DNA of 64,000 nt from Favolaschia claudopus (Eukaryota; Basidiomycota; Agaricomycetes; Agaricales; Mycenaceae): positions 558,001 to 622,000 of the forward strand of contig JAWWNJ010000022.1 of assembly GCA_037176885.1 (NCBI GenBank). Direction: 5' to 3'. Made by a program: the position numbers and the translations under genes. Shown one piece after another: positions 9,281 through 20,251 of this stretch (position 1 is the first letter of the stretch; every line of letters starts with the position of its first letter). The notes beneath the pieces were generated by a model. It saw nothing but the letters and a program-made list of their open reading frames with translations, was not told the DNA's origin and ran no database searches.

Positions 9281-10822
9281 ATGTCTTTCAACATGATTTC
9301 GGTTCGCGCCCCCTTTGCGCAGGATTTTCTCAACAGCAGCGAACGCCTGTCGGCCTCCGAATTCGATATTGCCACAGAATTTATCCGCATCGGTACCCTG
9401 TGCATTCCGTATCTGGATAGGCTCATCGGTCGCGCCTCCTCGTCGGAGTCCTCGACCGAATACAAAGATTTGATATTGCAACGAGACGAGACCGTTGAAC
9501 AAGTTTTTCGATACAAAAACGCTACCCGCGCAATCCGTCGCATCCCCCCCGAAATTCTTTCTCAATTCCTCCTTCTTGCTCGCCCATACATGGATTACGA
9601 CGATTTCGAAGACCCCCCGTGGCGCCTTGGGCATATCTGCCGATATTGGCGAGACGTAGCGTTGTCGACGCCCGAACTCTGGGCGGAGATCGTCATCATG
9701 AGCCCGGAAAGGCATCCCGAAGAGAAATTCAAAACTCTCATGTCTCGCTCGTCGAATGCGCCGCTCAAAGTCATGTTTTGGTCTTCATACACTACCGGCG
9801 CACGGACAAAGGACCTCCTTCGAAGGCTGGTTAGCTGCTCTCATCGATGGTCCAGTGCGAGTCTGGTAGTATTGCATGCCGATTGGTCTTTGCTCTTGCC
9901 TCTTCGCAACAGGATCCCTTCCCTTTACTTTCTACGCATCGGCGTGCCTGACTGGGAGTTTTCGGGGCGTGCCTCTTTCAAAGATGCTGGCGGGGATAAC
10001 GGTAATACCATGAACCCATTCGAAATCGCTCCATCGCTGCGCGATGTCACGATCGAGGACCTCTCTGCCCTCAAGACTCCGCTGGTTTTGCCGTTCAAGC
10101 AGTTGACGCGCTTCAAAGTGCCCACAAGTCATCGCACAATTACGTCGGTTCTATCGCTGACCCCCAATCTCGAGGTGGCGAGCCTTGATTTCACAGACGA
10201 TGATCCTCCGGCCTCTGGGTCCAAAATCATCCGCCTCCCTCACCTACGTCGCATCTATGTCAGTGATCAAACGTTCCTCAACCAGCTCGAACTCCCTGCA
10301 CTGAAGGAGATCTTCATCGTGGGCACTGATCCCACGCCTCTCCTATCCCTCGTCGAACGCTCTCCTAGCATCAAGCTGCACACCCTTCGTGTGGCCGGAT
10401 GCAATCCCTCCCATATCGCTCGCATCCTGAAGGCGTGCCCCACAATCGAGGTCCTATGCGTGCAGCTCATGCCCGGAAACAAGGGCAACGATCTGCTCAA
10501 TAATCTCACCGTCCGGCCAACGAGGACGGATAATACATTCACGGCTATAGGCCCTAACGTTCATACCATCGGAATCTCGGTCGACAGCGTAAGCGTAAAA
10601 TACGAACTATTCGTTCGTATGGCGGAGTCGCGTTGGCAGATTCATGACAAGGGCAGTCCATGCTGCCGCCTTCGTTCGGTTGAACTCTTGCTCGTGAAAC
10701 CAGAGAACGAACTGGAATCTTTAGTGAAGCTGCGACTGGACGCCCTGCGAGACCAGGGATTGCGTGTGTCCGTAGTGGATGGTGGGAGAGCGTTTGACGC
10801 CATGATGGACTGGAGGATATAA
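9281..10822 (+). CDS. F-box protein with leucine-rich C-terminal region
   Basis: An intronless protein of 513 residues. Residues 87-135 carry the agaric F-box signature: RIPPEILSQFLLLA, then PPWRLGHICRYWRDVAL and STPELW. F-box proteins join the Skp1-cullin-F-box ubiquitin ligase and choose substrates. The N-terminal about 80 residues are helical, with a likely coiled coil just before the F-box (DLILQRDETVEQVFRYKN). The C-terminal 370 residues show irregular leucine-rich segments as in F-box/LRR proteins. The start is the first ATG of the frame, with a second Met four residues on. Substrate is unknown. Confidence 0.85.
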   Translation: MSFNMISVRAPFAQDFLNSSERLSASEFDIATEFIRIGTLCIPYLDRLIGRASSSESSTEYKDLILQRDETVEQVFRYKNATRAIRRIPPEILSQFLLLARPYMDYDDFEDPPWRLGHICRYWRDVALSTPELWAEIVIMSPERHPEEKFKTLMSRSSNAPLKVMFWSSYTTGARTKDLLRRLVSCSHRWSSASLVVLHADWSLLLPLRNRIPSLYFLRIGVPDWEFSGRASFKDAGGDNGNTMNPFEIAPSLRDVTIEDLSALKTPLVLPFKQLTRFKVPTSHRTITSVLSLTPNLEVASLDFTDDDPPASGSKIIRLPHLRRIYVSDQTFLNQLELPALKEIFIVGTDPTPLLSLVERSPSIKLHTLRVAGCNPSHIARILKACPTIEVLCVQLMPGNKGNDLLNNLTVRPTRTDNTFTAIGPNVHTIGISVDSVSVKYELFVRMAESRWQIHDKGSPCCRLRSVELLLVKPENELESLVKLRLDALRDQGLRVSVVDGGRAFDAMMDWRI

Positions 10823-11053
10823 GAAGGTATGTTTGGGTTATCTGCATGCATGCCATGTCAACTCATATAGGTAGAAGCATTTCAAGTAAAACTCAAGGTT
10901 GTCGTTTCATTGTAAATTCTCTACTGGAAGTAATTCCCCCTTTGCCTTTTCGTACAACAAGTTGAGCTACTCGACGCAAATCTTACTCGCCATCCCGATA
11001 GAAAGTTGATCATCGCATCTTGTAGAACCAGATATGTATCTTATTGGTTCTAG

Positions 11054-12808
11054 TTACATACTATAGTTAGATGCCCGTACACCAACATTGAACGCTGGGA
11101 CTCGGATTAAGAGGGCTGCATGACCGTAGACGTGATCCACCGATGCTTCTCCACGTTCTCCACTAAAGCGCATGTAATGCGAAGCAACCTTATTAATGTC
11201 TTTGAGTTCCGTCACCCAATGGACGGACGCCCTCGGGAATATATCCGGATTCTCCTCACGGATTGGACCCCCCTTCCATTCATAGTGGGCCTTGTTCATC
11301 CCCAGCCGGCGGCGAGCATTCATCCGCAGACTGTTGTCCGAGCGCAGTGAATCATGCTTCAAGATAGTCCCACTTTGTGCGACGACCGAGCGGATGGAAA
11401 CCCAGCGGGTGTTGACATCGTCGGTGTTGAGCACATCGTCCGTCATCACATCATACGCATCTCGGACAGATGCTTCGTTCTGATACAGCATTTTTATGCC
11501 GCTCTCCAAACCCACGCGAGTAGCGACGTTGTGCACCCGTGCGTCTCTGCCTCGAAGCAGTCGTATCAGAGGTTCCAAACGACTTGGTGGTGGTCGACCA
11601 TCGTCATCTAGCTCGGGTTCTGAAGGCATGAGATACTCGTGCGCGAGACCGAAAGCTAGAAAGCCACCGGTAGGAAGAAAGCTGGAGTCAGCGAGGAAAA
11701 TGCGGAGCACTTCTTCAAACATGCGTTCGGCGTTTGGAATAAAACGAACGCCCGGCACCGAATTGGTGTCTCGGAGGATGAGGTCGTATGTAAGGATGAC
11801 TCGATGGCCGAAACGTAGAGGCTCGAATGCATAATTTACATCGCCATAGAACGCGACGTATGCCACGGAAGATTTGGCTGTAGCAAGTTCAGCCGCGCAG
11901 TCGAATCTTAAAATGCTTCCCCGGTGTTGGAGTATGAGTGCTCCGCCGACTTGAGGCGTAGGGGAAATGACCGTGAGAGATCCAATGACAGTCATCCGGT
12001 TGTGTGGAAGATTCTTCGCTGGAATACTGTGCTGGCCTTTCGAATGGGAGCCCGAACCTGCGAATAAAACATGAATAGTAGTTTCGGGACTCGTAAACGA
12101 CGTAACACACCGTATATACTGAGCTTTGTTAGTTCAGCAGTCAAGGTTATGTTGTTATCCGTGTCGATTTCAGGTATAATGTCGGGCTTGATTGAAGTGA
12201 GAATTCCGGAGTTCGAGACGTCCAAGCGCGTGGCGAACATATTTGAATCCATCTTTCCAACATTATGAAAGTCCTGGTTAGAAGAAGTTTCTTGCTGACA
12301 TGCCGAGAATAGCTCGTCAAATTCCGTTGTTTTAGCTTCAGCCAGGTCGATGCGTCTATTTCATGTCCAAGATATCGAAATTGTTCGAGTCAGTTCGAGG
12401 CTTCCCACAAAAAATAGAGACAACGGACCGAGGATATTGTTGCCCTTCAATGTCATAGTACACAAACAGGTCGTCAGCCTTGACCGGGAGCACACCGGCA
12501 GTACATGGTACGGCCACGTGTGCACACCGGCGCAAAAGCTCGATACGTTCAGGAAACGTCGGTGCAATCACGTCCTAAAGTACAAGGTAAATGAAATTTG
12601 ACTCAGAAGAAACGATGTTCTGTGTCAGAGTTGTACTTACGATGGAATTGTACATTTTTGATTCGGTGGCAGGAGGTGAAAGAAAGGAGGTGGGTAACAT
12701 AAGCGCACCGGGTGTTGCCGAATACGGCCATCTCCGAATTTCAACTTGGGGTTCAACTTCGTAGCTTTTTCGACAACATAAATCAGGGAGGGCCTTATTT
12801 ATATTCAT
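11054..12808 (-). CDS. 2OG-Fe(II) oxygenase-like protein, degenerate active site
   Basis: Four exons, 12808-12641, 12574-12429, 12355-12111 and 12057-11054, give 520 residues in frame. The block IGSLTVISPTPQVGGALILQHRG, here split by me as IGSLTVISPTP and GGALILQHRG, followed by VAYVAFYGDV and FGHRVILTYDL, is the core of the fungal 2-oxoglutarate/Fe(II) dioxygenase-like family. The distal His (about residue 271, in GHRV) is present. Where the family has KxHxDTP, this protein reads KGQHSIP (residues 193-199), so the first His and the Asp of the HxD iron ligands appear to be Gln and Ser. It may therefore be catalytically inactive. The start lies 28 bases after the stop of the NmrA-like gene on the same strand, so the 5' leader is very short unless transcription starts inside that gene. 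Confidence 0.8.
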
Positions 12809-12836
12809 TGTAGTGTACAGGGAGAAGTTATTTAGT

Positions 12837-14137
12837 TCAGGCATAGCGCTTCTTGATTTCAGTCTCGATACACTCCTCGATGGTTGCGAATTTGGCTCCA
12901 AGCGCAACCAGCTCGGGATTGGGAACCGGGGTCGAAGTGTAAAACCCATTGTATTCGGTTTGAGCCGCGTACTAGAGCAGATGAGTATCTAATCCTAAAA
13001 AAAATCGGGGAGAATAAATACCATGCCGTCGAAAACTTCGTTTCCTGTGGTGGGGATGCTAACGAATGTAACCTCTTTCCCGAGCGCTAAAGAGATTCTG
13101 TTGACCATAATTCAAGGATATAAGATCGAAAATCACCCTTGGAGAGCTTCGCTGCGAAATCCGGGTACGTTATACTCGCCGTAACGACTGGAAATACCTT
13201 TCCGGATACGTCTCTCGAAGGATCATCGTAGTTCTTGAGCACCGCAAGAGCTGCTTCCCCGAAATCGTGCCCGATCCAAGTCAAAGATTGACGAGAAGTC
13301 TGCGTGTGTTTCGGAACAGTAAGGGTAAATCCGTTGTCAGTTTGTTTGAGTGCGTGTTGTCTGCCATGCGATTCACGTTCTTGAATATGTGTAAACGAGG
13401 GATCAGCTTACGTCCACAGATTTTCCACGAAAGACCCAAGGTGAAGTGAAGTGTTGGGGATACCCGAAGCCTTCATGTATTCCTCGATCTTCACCTTGTC
13501 TATGATATTCGCAAATTGAGCGCGTTTTGGCAACGAAGGGTTGGAATGTTAGTTCACATACCGTCGTACAAGAAAATGTTCTTGTACTTTCCACCCGAAA
13601 GTCTTTCCAGGTTGGGACAAGAGCTATGCCGTTGAGATCAGGCTCACGAATTCGAACAGAAAGACGACAATCCGAATCGCACCTCAACACAATGAACTTC
13701 ACACCCGCTTTAACTGCCGCATCAATGATAATCTTTCCAATAGTTTCCTCGCTCGGATTTTCCGCCGAATATGGAGGGAAAACCGCAAATGTCACCTTCA
13801 TGCGAGATCAGTATAACTCACGAAGACATCGTTCAAAGGAATTCCATACCGCCACCAGAGCTTCGCTTCCTCGCAGAGCCTGGACAAGTGAAGCTTTGTC
13901 TTTCATATCGCCTTGGACGACTTCGACTCCCGACTTCTTCAAATCTGAGGCAGCGGGAGAGCCGGGATCCCGAGTGATAGCACGGGGAGTGAACGTCCCG
14001 TCTTTCAAAATTGTGTGCACCGTGGATGCGCCTATGTTGGATTTCGTTCGGTTAGGCTGACAAAAAATAAAATTGACACCGAGCTCACCTTGATGGCCAG
14101 TAGCACCAAGGATAGTAACAACTCGAGAGGAACTCAT
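12837..14137 (-). CDS. NmrA-like family NAD(P)-binding protein
   Basis: Eight exons, 14137-14089, 14031-13850, 13795-13683, 13623-13562, 13499-13412, 13360-13137, 13086-13022 and 12971-12837, give 305 residues with every junction in frame. Residues 11-17 are GATGHQG, the glycine-rich NAD(P)-binding loop at the start of an atypical short-chain dehydrogenase Rossmann fold. Family landmarks follow in order: QGDMKDKASL, LSGGKY, SLHLGSFVENLW, WIGHDFGEAAL and GKEVTFVSI. NmrA-like proteins act as redox sensors or reductases; the Tyr-Lys catalytic pair of true dehydrogenases is not evident, which fits the NmrA type. Seven introns of 50-62 bases. The exon model is one of the firmest in the window. Confidence 0.93.
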
Positions 14138-15523
14138 GTTTCTTTTTCGTTCGCTGTGAATGCAGAAACCGAACCCTGGAGAGGGCATTTATACGAACAC
14201 CCAATTTAACCGGATTGCCGCATAATTCCGGCCAGACTTGCCCAGTTCCCGCCCTTCGGGATGTGTTCTCACAGTCTTCGGATAAATGAGTAACTGACGG
14301 ATACGAGCGTCCGCTGAGTACCAACTGAGTACTGAGTATTCGAAATGTACTGTAAGCAAGCCAGAGCACAGCGTATATGATGTTTGGAAGGCCGCTTCCT
14401 ACTGTATCAATCACTGGCAGCTCGTATATAAGCGAAACGTCCGGAAAAGAGATACAATGTCTCTGCATTTGTATGGCAGCAGTTTGCATACGGTACAACT
14501 CGAGCAACCAACCTCCTATATTCCGCCAGGAAGGAAGAAACCGAAAAGATTTCGAGGAGCATGCCGAGAAGAACGAGGACATGACGTCACGTCAATCGCC
14601 TACCAGAAGAGGAAGAGGGCCAATAGCGGTCTCGCTGCAAGCTTGACTGCAGCCAGCTGCCCAGCACTCGGAGAGGCTCCCGGCCATGGACGTTGAAGAC
14701 AGCATTTGGGCAGACGAAAGGGGGGTAAGTATATCCCGGACTGTACAGGCGCCGCGTCTGCTCGACTGCCAAATTGTCCCGCTTCCGAATCATTCCACCC
14801 CGGCCCAACCCTAGCACAACATCATCGCAGTGTTGCCTGATCAGACTGACTCGTCCTCCCTCTCAAGAAAGTCATTTCCCCGACAGAGCGGCAGAGGCTG
14901 GGCTGGGCGATATTCCTTCCATACGCAGCTCAAGGCCACCTGCATAGCACAGCCCGCCCTTCGACTCCTCCTGCTGCTCAAGGTCCCTGCGTGCCAGCGC
15001 CTCCGCCACTACTTCGCTTTGTTGCTGTGGGCGTACGTCGCATCTGCGCGAATGCGTCTCCGCTGTCTTCGAATCTTTCGACCTCTCCCTCTCACATCAG
15101 CCGTCCGCGCTCTGCTTCCGTCGAACGCGCAGGATCTGCGGCGTGCACCGAATACGAGAAAAATCCCCGCAATGGAGCCTGCACTCGACATGCCGCGGAC
15201 GAGCGCGCGTCGTGTCAAGGCAGCAATCGGCGTAGCGTAATGATAGTGCTCGACGGAGAATCTTAGTCGAATCGCGCCTGCGTGGCATTTGAAGTGCATG
15301 CGGCGTCCTGGAGCTGGGGAGGAGGAGCAGAAACCGAGGGGGGTAGACGAGGCGGACGAGGTGTGTTGGGCGGATGAGGGGCAGTCCGTCGACTTGCACA
15401 ATGCACGGGGACGCAGGGAGGTCAAACATGCCATGCTCCTCGTCTGTAGGCCTAGTGGCGTATGCCGGGAGCCCGGGGAATCAATACTCATACCCCCGAT
15501 GTAGACCAATAACACGCTCCAGA
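14138..15523. other. No supported gene
   Basis: It includes the upstream region of the NmrA-like gene. Overlapping open frames at 14830-15240 (plus) and 15009-15596 (minus) are Arg/Pro/Leu-rich and look like GC-rich noncoding sequence rather than protein. Confidence 0.4.
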
Positions 15524-16120
15524 CTAGTGTGCACCGTGCGGCTGGTGCAGTTCCGCGACGAGAACGTGAATCACCGCGCTGCCTGAACCACTCCACTCCA
15601 ATCGCGCAATAGGGCGGGGCGAGAGAGTGACGGTCGGACGCCTGAGGAGTGGCTCGGGGCTGGGTTTCGGTTGTTGATCTTTGGATTCATCCTCCGCAAT
15701 GCTTGCTCCGCGTTCGTCAGAGCTATTCGATATCTGCTTGTCCGGAAGAGCGAGATCTTGAACGTCGGCGTCGGTAAGATGTGGTACGAGTATTGAGTAT
15801 ATCTTGAGAGGGGTCGAGGACGGGAGTTTGTAACTAGGAGTTAAAGCCGTCTGTCTCCATTTCATTCGATTCGTTGCGCCAATCTACAAATCCGATGCAT
15901 TCAGTAAGAGATGAGCTGAGAAGAATAGACTTGGACTCACAGATTACAGATTGAATGAGAGATTGCATATATAGACAGATAAGCAGCACACAGCAACGAG
16001 GTATGCGAGCGTCGTCTACTATAAGCCTACGCCAAAAGGAAGGAGAGTCAGCGTCATATGTTTTATAGCGCACACGCAGCGTCGGCCTACCTTGCAATAC
16101 CTGGACAGGAACTGTTCCAT
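15524..16120 (-). CDS. Possible small gene, structure unresolved
   Basis: An ATG at 16120 opens a ten-codon exon (MEQFLSRYCK) ended by a plausible GTAGGC donor. Further on, the frame at 15865-15524 reads natural-looking sequence (LTDADVQDLALPDKQ, then an acidic Ser/Glu stretch). I could not join these exons in frame with canonical splice sites, so this may be a gene with a missed exon or a decayed one. It sits beside the right arm of the inverted duplication. No family recognised. Confidence 0.25.
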
Positions 16121-16129
16121 GTCTTCAGA

Positions 16130-16724
16130 CGTGAAAGAGGCGGACTCAAGGCCGACTCCGTCGACTTGTTCATCTTCTTAACTCCTTCCCGTCATCCTCC
16201 TTCCCCCGCGTCTCGCGTATCCGCCTCTACCTTCCCAACCTCCCTCCATTTCTCCTCACCACGCCTCTCGTCTCGGCAATGTAGAGTGACCACCGTCAAC
16301 CCACTCGCCAATCACCTACATATACCCTTCAATTCGTGTTCCCATCCCATCCTACCAAGGGCCAAGGTTAGCTTTGGGCAGACCCGATGCCCTCGTCCAT
16401 CCATCTCGACACCTCTCCCCTTCACGTTTCCTGAGCACGGAATTCGAAGCTAGGACGACACAGCAAGGGTTGTGGAGAACGATACGATGGCGGAGAGAGG
16501 CACGAGGGGGACGATATTGCGCTGGTGTGATTTGTGCCATATGAGGACCAGACGAGTAGCTCAAGGGTCGTTGCGGTGGGCGCACAGATGAAGAGAAGGT
16601 CAATTTGTTCGGGGTAGGAGGAGGAGGAGGAGGACGAGGAGGAGGGCGAACTCTGCAAACGGGGATGGATGGGATGGATACACGGTGGGTTCCCTTCCAG
16701 TCGCGTTATCTTGTCCACCTTCAA
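16130..16724 (-). repeat. Right arm of the inverted segmental duplication
   Basis: The reverse complement matches 1-660, including the CTC run and the block with AAGTTAAGAANATGAACAAG near 16160-16190. It lies just downstream of the 3' end of the Ser/Pro-rich gene at 16995-18088. The two arms face each other across about 15.5 kb. Confidence 0.7.
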
Positions 16725-16994
16725 GTCCGGCTACTAGAGCGTCGTGCAAGTGGTACTTAGATGTCGCATATGTAGGTATACGCTTGGAGCGTTCTCTTGG
16801 TCTTCAGTGCACAGTGTTTCGAAATCAAATCAGATCTAGGAATGAAAAAGAAGACGGGGGTTAGTATGAATGACTCAGAATAAAGAGCACAGGAGGACAT
16901 ACCGATCACGAAGAAAAGAAACAAGTACCGCACCCACACCTCCCATCCACTCGTCCCTCACCTCAACCACGCCTTCCTCTTACCATCCCCCCGC

Positions 16995-18088
16995 TCATAT
17001 TTCGACGGCCTTCTTCCTCCCAATTCGCAACTTCCCCTTCAACGCCCCCAGTACTCCCTTGCCCTTCCCTTTGCCTCCTCCCTCCCGCTCTGCAGAAGGC
17101 ATAGGCTCGAAGACGTACTTCTGCGGCGTTTGTGCCGGGGCGTCCTCGCTGCCGTCTTCGTGTTCGTGCATTTCATCCTCTCGTACCTCTTCCGAGCCGC
17201 GCGGCATCTCCTTCAATCCCGATGTCGGCGCCAAATCCAAGTGGTCGGCGCGCGTCTGCGACGCAAACGAAGGCCGACGCGCCTGCGCCTGTGACGAGGA
17301 AGACGAAGAAGGCGACCGAGTCTTGGTCTTCCCCGTTGACGTCAATACACTGGAGAAAGGCGCGACGCTGGGGAGAGGAACGACGTTCGAGGCGGCTGCG
17401 GCAGCCGCGGGAGCGGGGTCTTCAGAATGCGATTTGGTCTTCGTGTGGTGCAACTTCACCTTGCGCCCGTGTGAAGTGGATACCGCTGTAGCAGACCCAT
17501 CGAGACTCGTTCTCATTTTTTCCTTTTCATCGTGCTTCGTATGCATGTCTTGATCGGTGAGGAAAGTCCCGTCGACACTGAGCGGCGCTGTCTTCGATAT
17601 TCCTGGTACTTGGAGCGTATCACCAGCCGGAGTAGATTCAGGCAGAGACGTCGGGAGCGGAGAAGGAAGAGGACTGGCTCCGCGTGAAGACCCCGTCCCG
17701 GCGAAAGCGCGGGTGCTGAAGTCGGAGTCAGCAGGACTGCCGGGAGAGCGGACGGTGAATCGGATGTCGAAGTTGGCTGGGGAAGGAAGCTGAAGAGGCG
17801 AGAATTGGGGTGTGTGTGAGGGCGATGGCGAGGTTGATGAGGGTGAGTTGGGGTGGGGACGGAGTGCTGTGGAAATCAAAGTGGGTTAGTGACTTTGAAT
17901 TTGAGATGAGAGGAAAAAGAGTTGAGCGTACAGAAATACGATGTTGGATTCTGCTTTAAATTGGGTCTTCCAGGTGGACCCCACCGATTAGCAGCATAGA
18001 CTGAGCTGTTTCGAGGATATCCGCCAACTTGAAGAACGTTGGATGTTGAGGTCAACGCGGGACGACGAGGAACGTCAGCGGAGGTCAT
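16995..18088 (-). CDS. Ser/Pro-rich orphan protein, family member A
   Basis: Two exons, 18088-17932 and 17866-16995, give 342 residues. Exon 1 encodes VGGYPRNSSVYAANRWG; the mid-part has STRAFAGTGS followed by a long Ser/Pro/Thr/Ala-rich, probably disordered region; the C-terminus is basic (KGKGKGVLGALKGKLRIGRK). The gene at 32348-33647 shares GGYPRNS at its start, STRAYAGS, the position and phase of the single intron, and a basic tail, so the two are paralogs. A decayed copy of exon 1 lies at 26.6-27.0 kb. Function is unknown. The conserved N-terminal motif and basic tail are the only ordered-looking parts. Confidence 0.75.
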
Positions 18089-18404
18089 CGAGCGTCAAAA
18101 ACGAAAATAATTCGCGGGGAACAAGGAGGAACTCCACCAGCCATTGAATTGAATGATGTTGCTCATCGTCTGTGACGTCGTCGAAAGCCTTCAAGTCGAC
18201 GTTCACATGCTCGGCAATTCCCGTTTCACTGCTTGTCTTTTTCCTTCATGGCCTTTTCGACGAATTTCTCGACGTAGAACGACTCGGACTTTCCAATGCA
18301 GCGCACTGTTTACTCGACTGTTCTCACTGGTATTACCCCCTTATTTGATGTCCGAAAAGCTGTTCGCTGAGCCACCTGATTTGCAAGTCAAATCACTCTT
18401 GACT

Positions 18405-19004
18405 TTCCGCCGCAACGTGCGCACCCGATAAGGGAATTTGATCGCGGCAGAATCCTCGGCGATCAAATATATTTCACTAGATCAATGTGAGTTGTCGAGC
18501 CTCAAAGGCGTGCTTAATGTCATGCTGAAAGAAAGGGGTTAACCAATTGCTGTGTAGTATAGAGGTTTGTAGGTGGAGATAAGAGATTCAAATAGTTGAG
18601 GTGGTGAGTTCAATTCTTTCTGTTTACATTTTTTTTTGCTTCTTATACTATGACTGCCGAAGGCCCAAAAAGTCACTGGTTAGGTGGTTAGGGTTTGCTC
18701 CCACTTTTGGGACTGCCGAAGGCCAAAAGATTACTCGGTTAGTACCTGGTTTAATTTTGGTTAGGGTTAAGGTTTGGGTTAGTGGTTAGGGTTCGGGGGG
18801 GGGGGGTGAGGAACAGAAGGATTCGCGCGAACGAGGCTTTGGGTCCCCCAAGCCGGGGCCGCTCAGGGGAGGGGACGCGAATGGTTGGTCCCCTTCGCGC
18901 AAATGAAGGACAAGGGTTTGGCGGATGCCGAGGTTCGCCGGAATGATTTCCATCAACACAGCTCTCATCAAATTCCCTTATCGGGTGCGCACGTTGCGGC
19001 GGAA
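18405..19004. mobile_element. Candidate 600 bp element with 38 bp perfect inverted ends
   Basis: Bases 18405-18442 and 18967-19004 are perfect inverted repeats of 38 bases, starting TTCCGCCGCAACGTGCGCAC at the outer end. The interior has no gene and includes TTAGGG-like repeats. It has the size and shape of a non-autonomous terminal-inverted-repeat element (MITE). I see no target-site duplication next to the ends, which keeps confidence moderate; a simple inverted duplication is the alternative. Confidence 0.55.
18650..18810 (+). repeat. Degenerate telomere-like repeats and G run
   Basis: GGTTAGGGTT occurs several times between 18680 and 18800, with variants such as GGTTAGGGTTAAGG and a run of 12 G at about 18796. 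A 17-base unit (GACTGCCGAAGGCC) is repeated at about 18650 and 18710. Fungal telomeres are usually TTAGGG, so this may be interstitial telomere-like sequence or part of the candidate element that contains it. Confidence 0.45.
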
Positions 19005-19149
19005 TGCGCACAAGTCCTGCAAATATTACTCAAACCTTTCAAAATTCAACCTACTCATCTCAACCTGTCACTAGTCACTGGCGGCTCGTCGTTCCAGCGC
19101 CCCCGAAAGCCAATGCGGACAAAAAGATACTTCCGCGTCTCCCACGCCC

Positions 19150-20030
19150 CTCGTCGAATCAAACGAGCTTCCGATATTGAACTCTCGGTTTTCCAATGGC
19201 GTAGCGGCTACTGGCGTCCGTTCTTTGATTGATTTGAGCTGCAACACTGGGGATAAGCATATCTCTACCGGTAAGAAGCAAAGAAAAAATTGACCTCCCA
19301 AATTCCCTGCACATGCGCTCCCCTCGAATCGAACGAGGTCTACTTTTCATCCCTGCAGAATTGATCATCTCCTTGATCAATGTTCGGAGTCGGCGCTAAC
19401 GTTCAGCAAACGCACACCATATGCGCCGGACGCTCATCTGGACACATACCACTTACTAACTGGCTACCGGAACTCAGGCTGGTCGGTCTGCCTCTCTGAT
19501 TCCTCCATTCCCTTGCATTTGACCCGCCAACCTTTTGTTTAAACTGCCACTGCAGTCTGCCTCTCTGATTCCTCCATTCCCTTGCATTTGACCCGCCAAC
19601 CTCATTGGAATTGCCACTCAAGTCTGTGTACTTCTCGCTCCAACGTCGTCGAAAAAGATCAAGGCACCGAAAACACACATCCGCCTCGATTCGAATGAGG
19701 GTTCTCACTTTTTCGCTTCGACATCTTAAGCTTGCTACTATCATCATAATGTACCGCGAATGCACGCCATGTGCGCCGGACGCTGACTTTCTTCCAATCC
19801 GAGTCTATTTCAACGTCTCGACCTCCTTGGCATATTCGTTCAAATCAACTCCAACTACAATGCTCTCACGTTGTACGTTGCTAGCAGGTCTACAAAGTAT
19901 TCTTGTACGAAGTTCAGGTCATCTTCCACCTGAGTTCAGGCCAGTAGCGCGGGCAGAATTCAAAAGCCTTCAATCCATAATAAAAAGCCACCTGCACGAT
20001 GTTGATACACCCGCCTCGAATCGAACGAGG
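19150..20030 (-). other. Four tRNA T-arm-like palindromes
   Basis: At 19150-19167, 19322-19338, 19684-19700 and 20014-20030 the minus strand reads close to CCTCGTTCGATTCGAGG, which matches the T stem-loop and internal B box of tRNA genes. I could not fold a complete tRNA around any of them, since no matching acceptor stem or anticodon arm was found. They may be tRNA-derived SINE or pseudogene fragments, or unrelated short palindromes in a local repeat. Confidence 0.3.
19486..19605. repeat. Tandem repeat, 69-base period
   Basis: A 48-base core (starting GTCTGCCTCTCTGATTCC) at 19486 recurs exactly at 19555, with a partial third match after 19615. The minus frame is open across it and would give a 23-residue repeat, but no gene is evident. 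Confidence 0.7.
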
Positions 20031-20251
20031 TCTGCTTTGCGTCACCGTCTCAGTACTAGTAGCTGGATCGCCTGAGACCAGTCGCCCACTGATGCGACCC
20101 AAAATAAGGTTTCTCTTGCTTCAATGGAATCGACAGCCTAGGAAAAGCGAGGTTTATACGATGGAATCGAAAGCTTCGACAATGTGGGAGAGTATCCTTT
20201 GTGCAGGGCTACGAACTCGGCGGTCCAGTGGGCTCCTGGCCATCGACGATG

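Noticed and set aside
20000..20100. A complete tRNA gene on the minus strand around the T-arm-like palindrome
   Set aside because: No matching 5' acceptor stem and no convincing D or anticodon arm at the expected distance.
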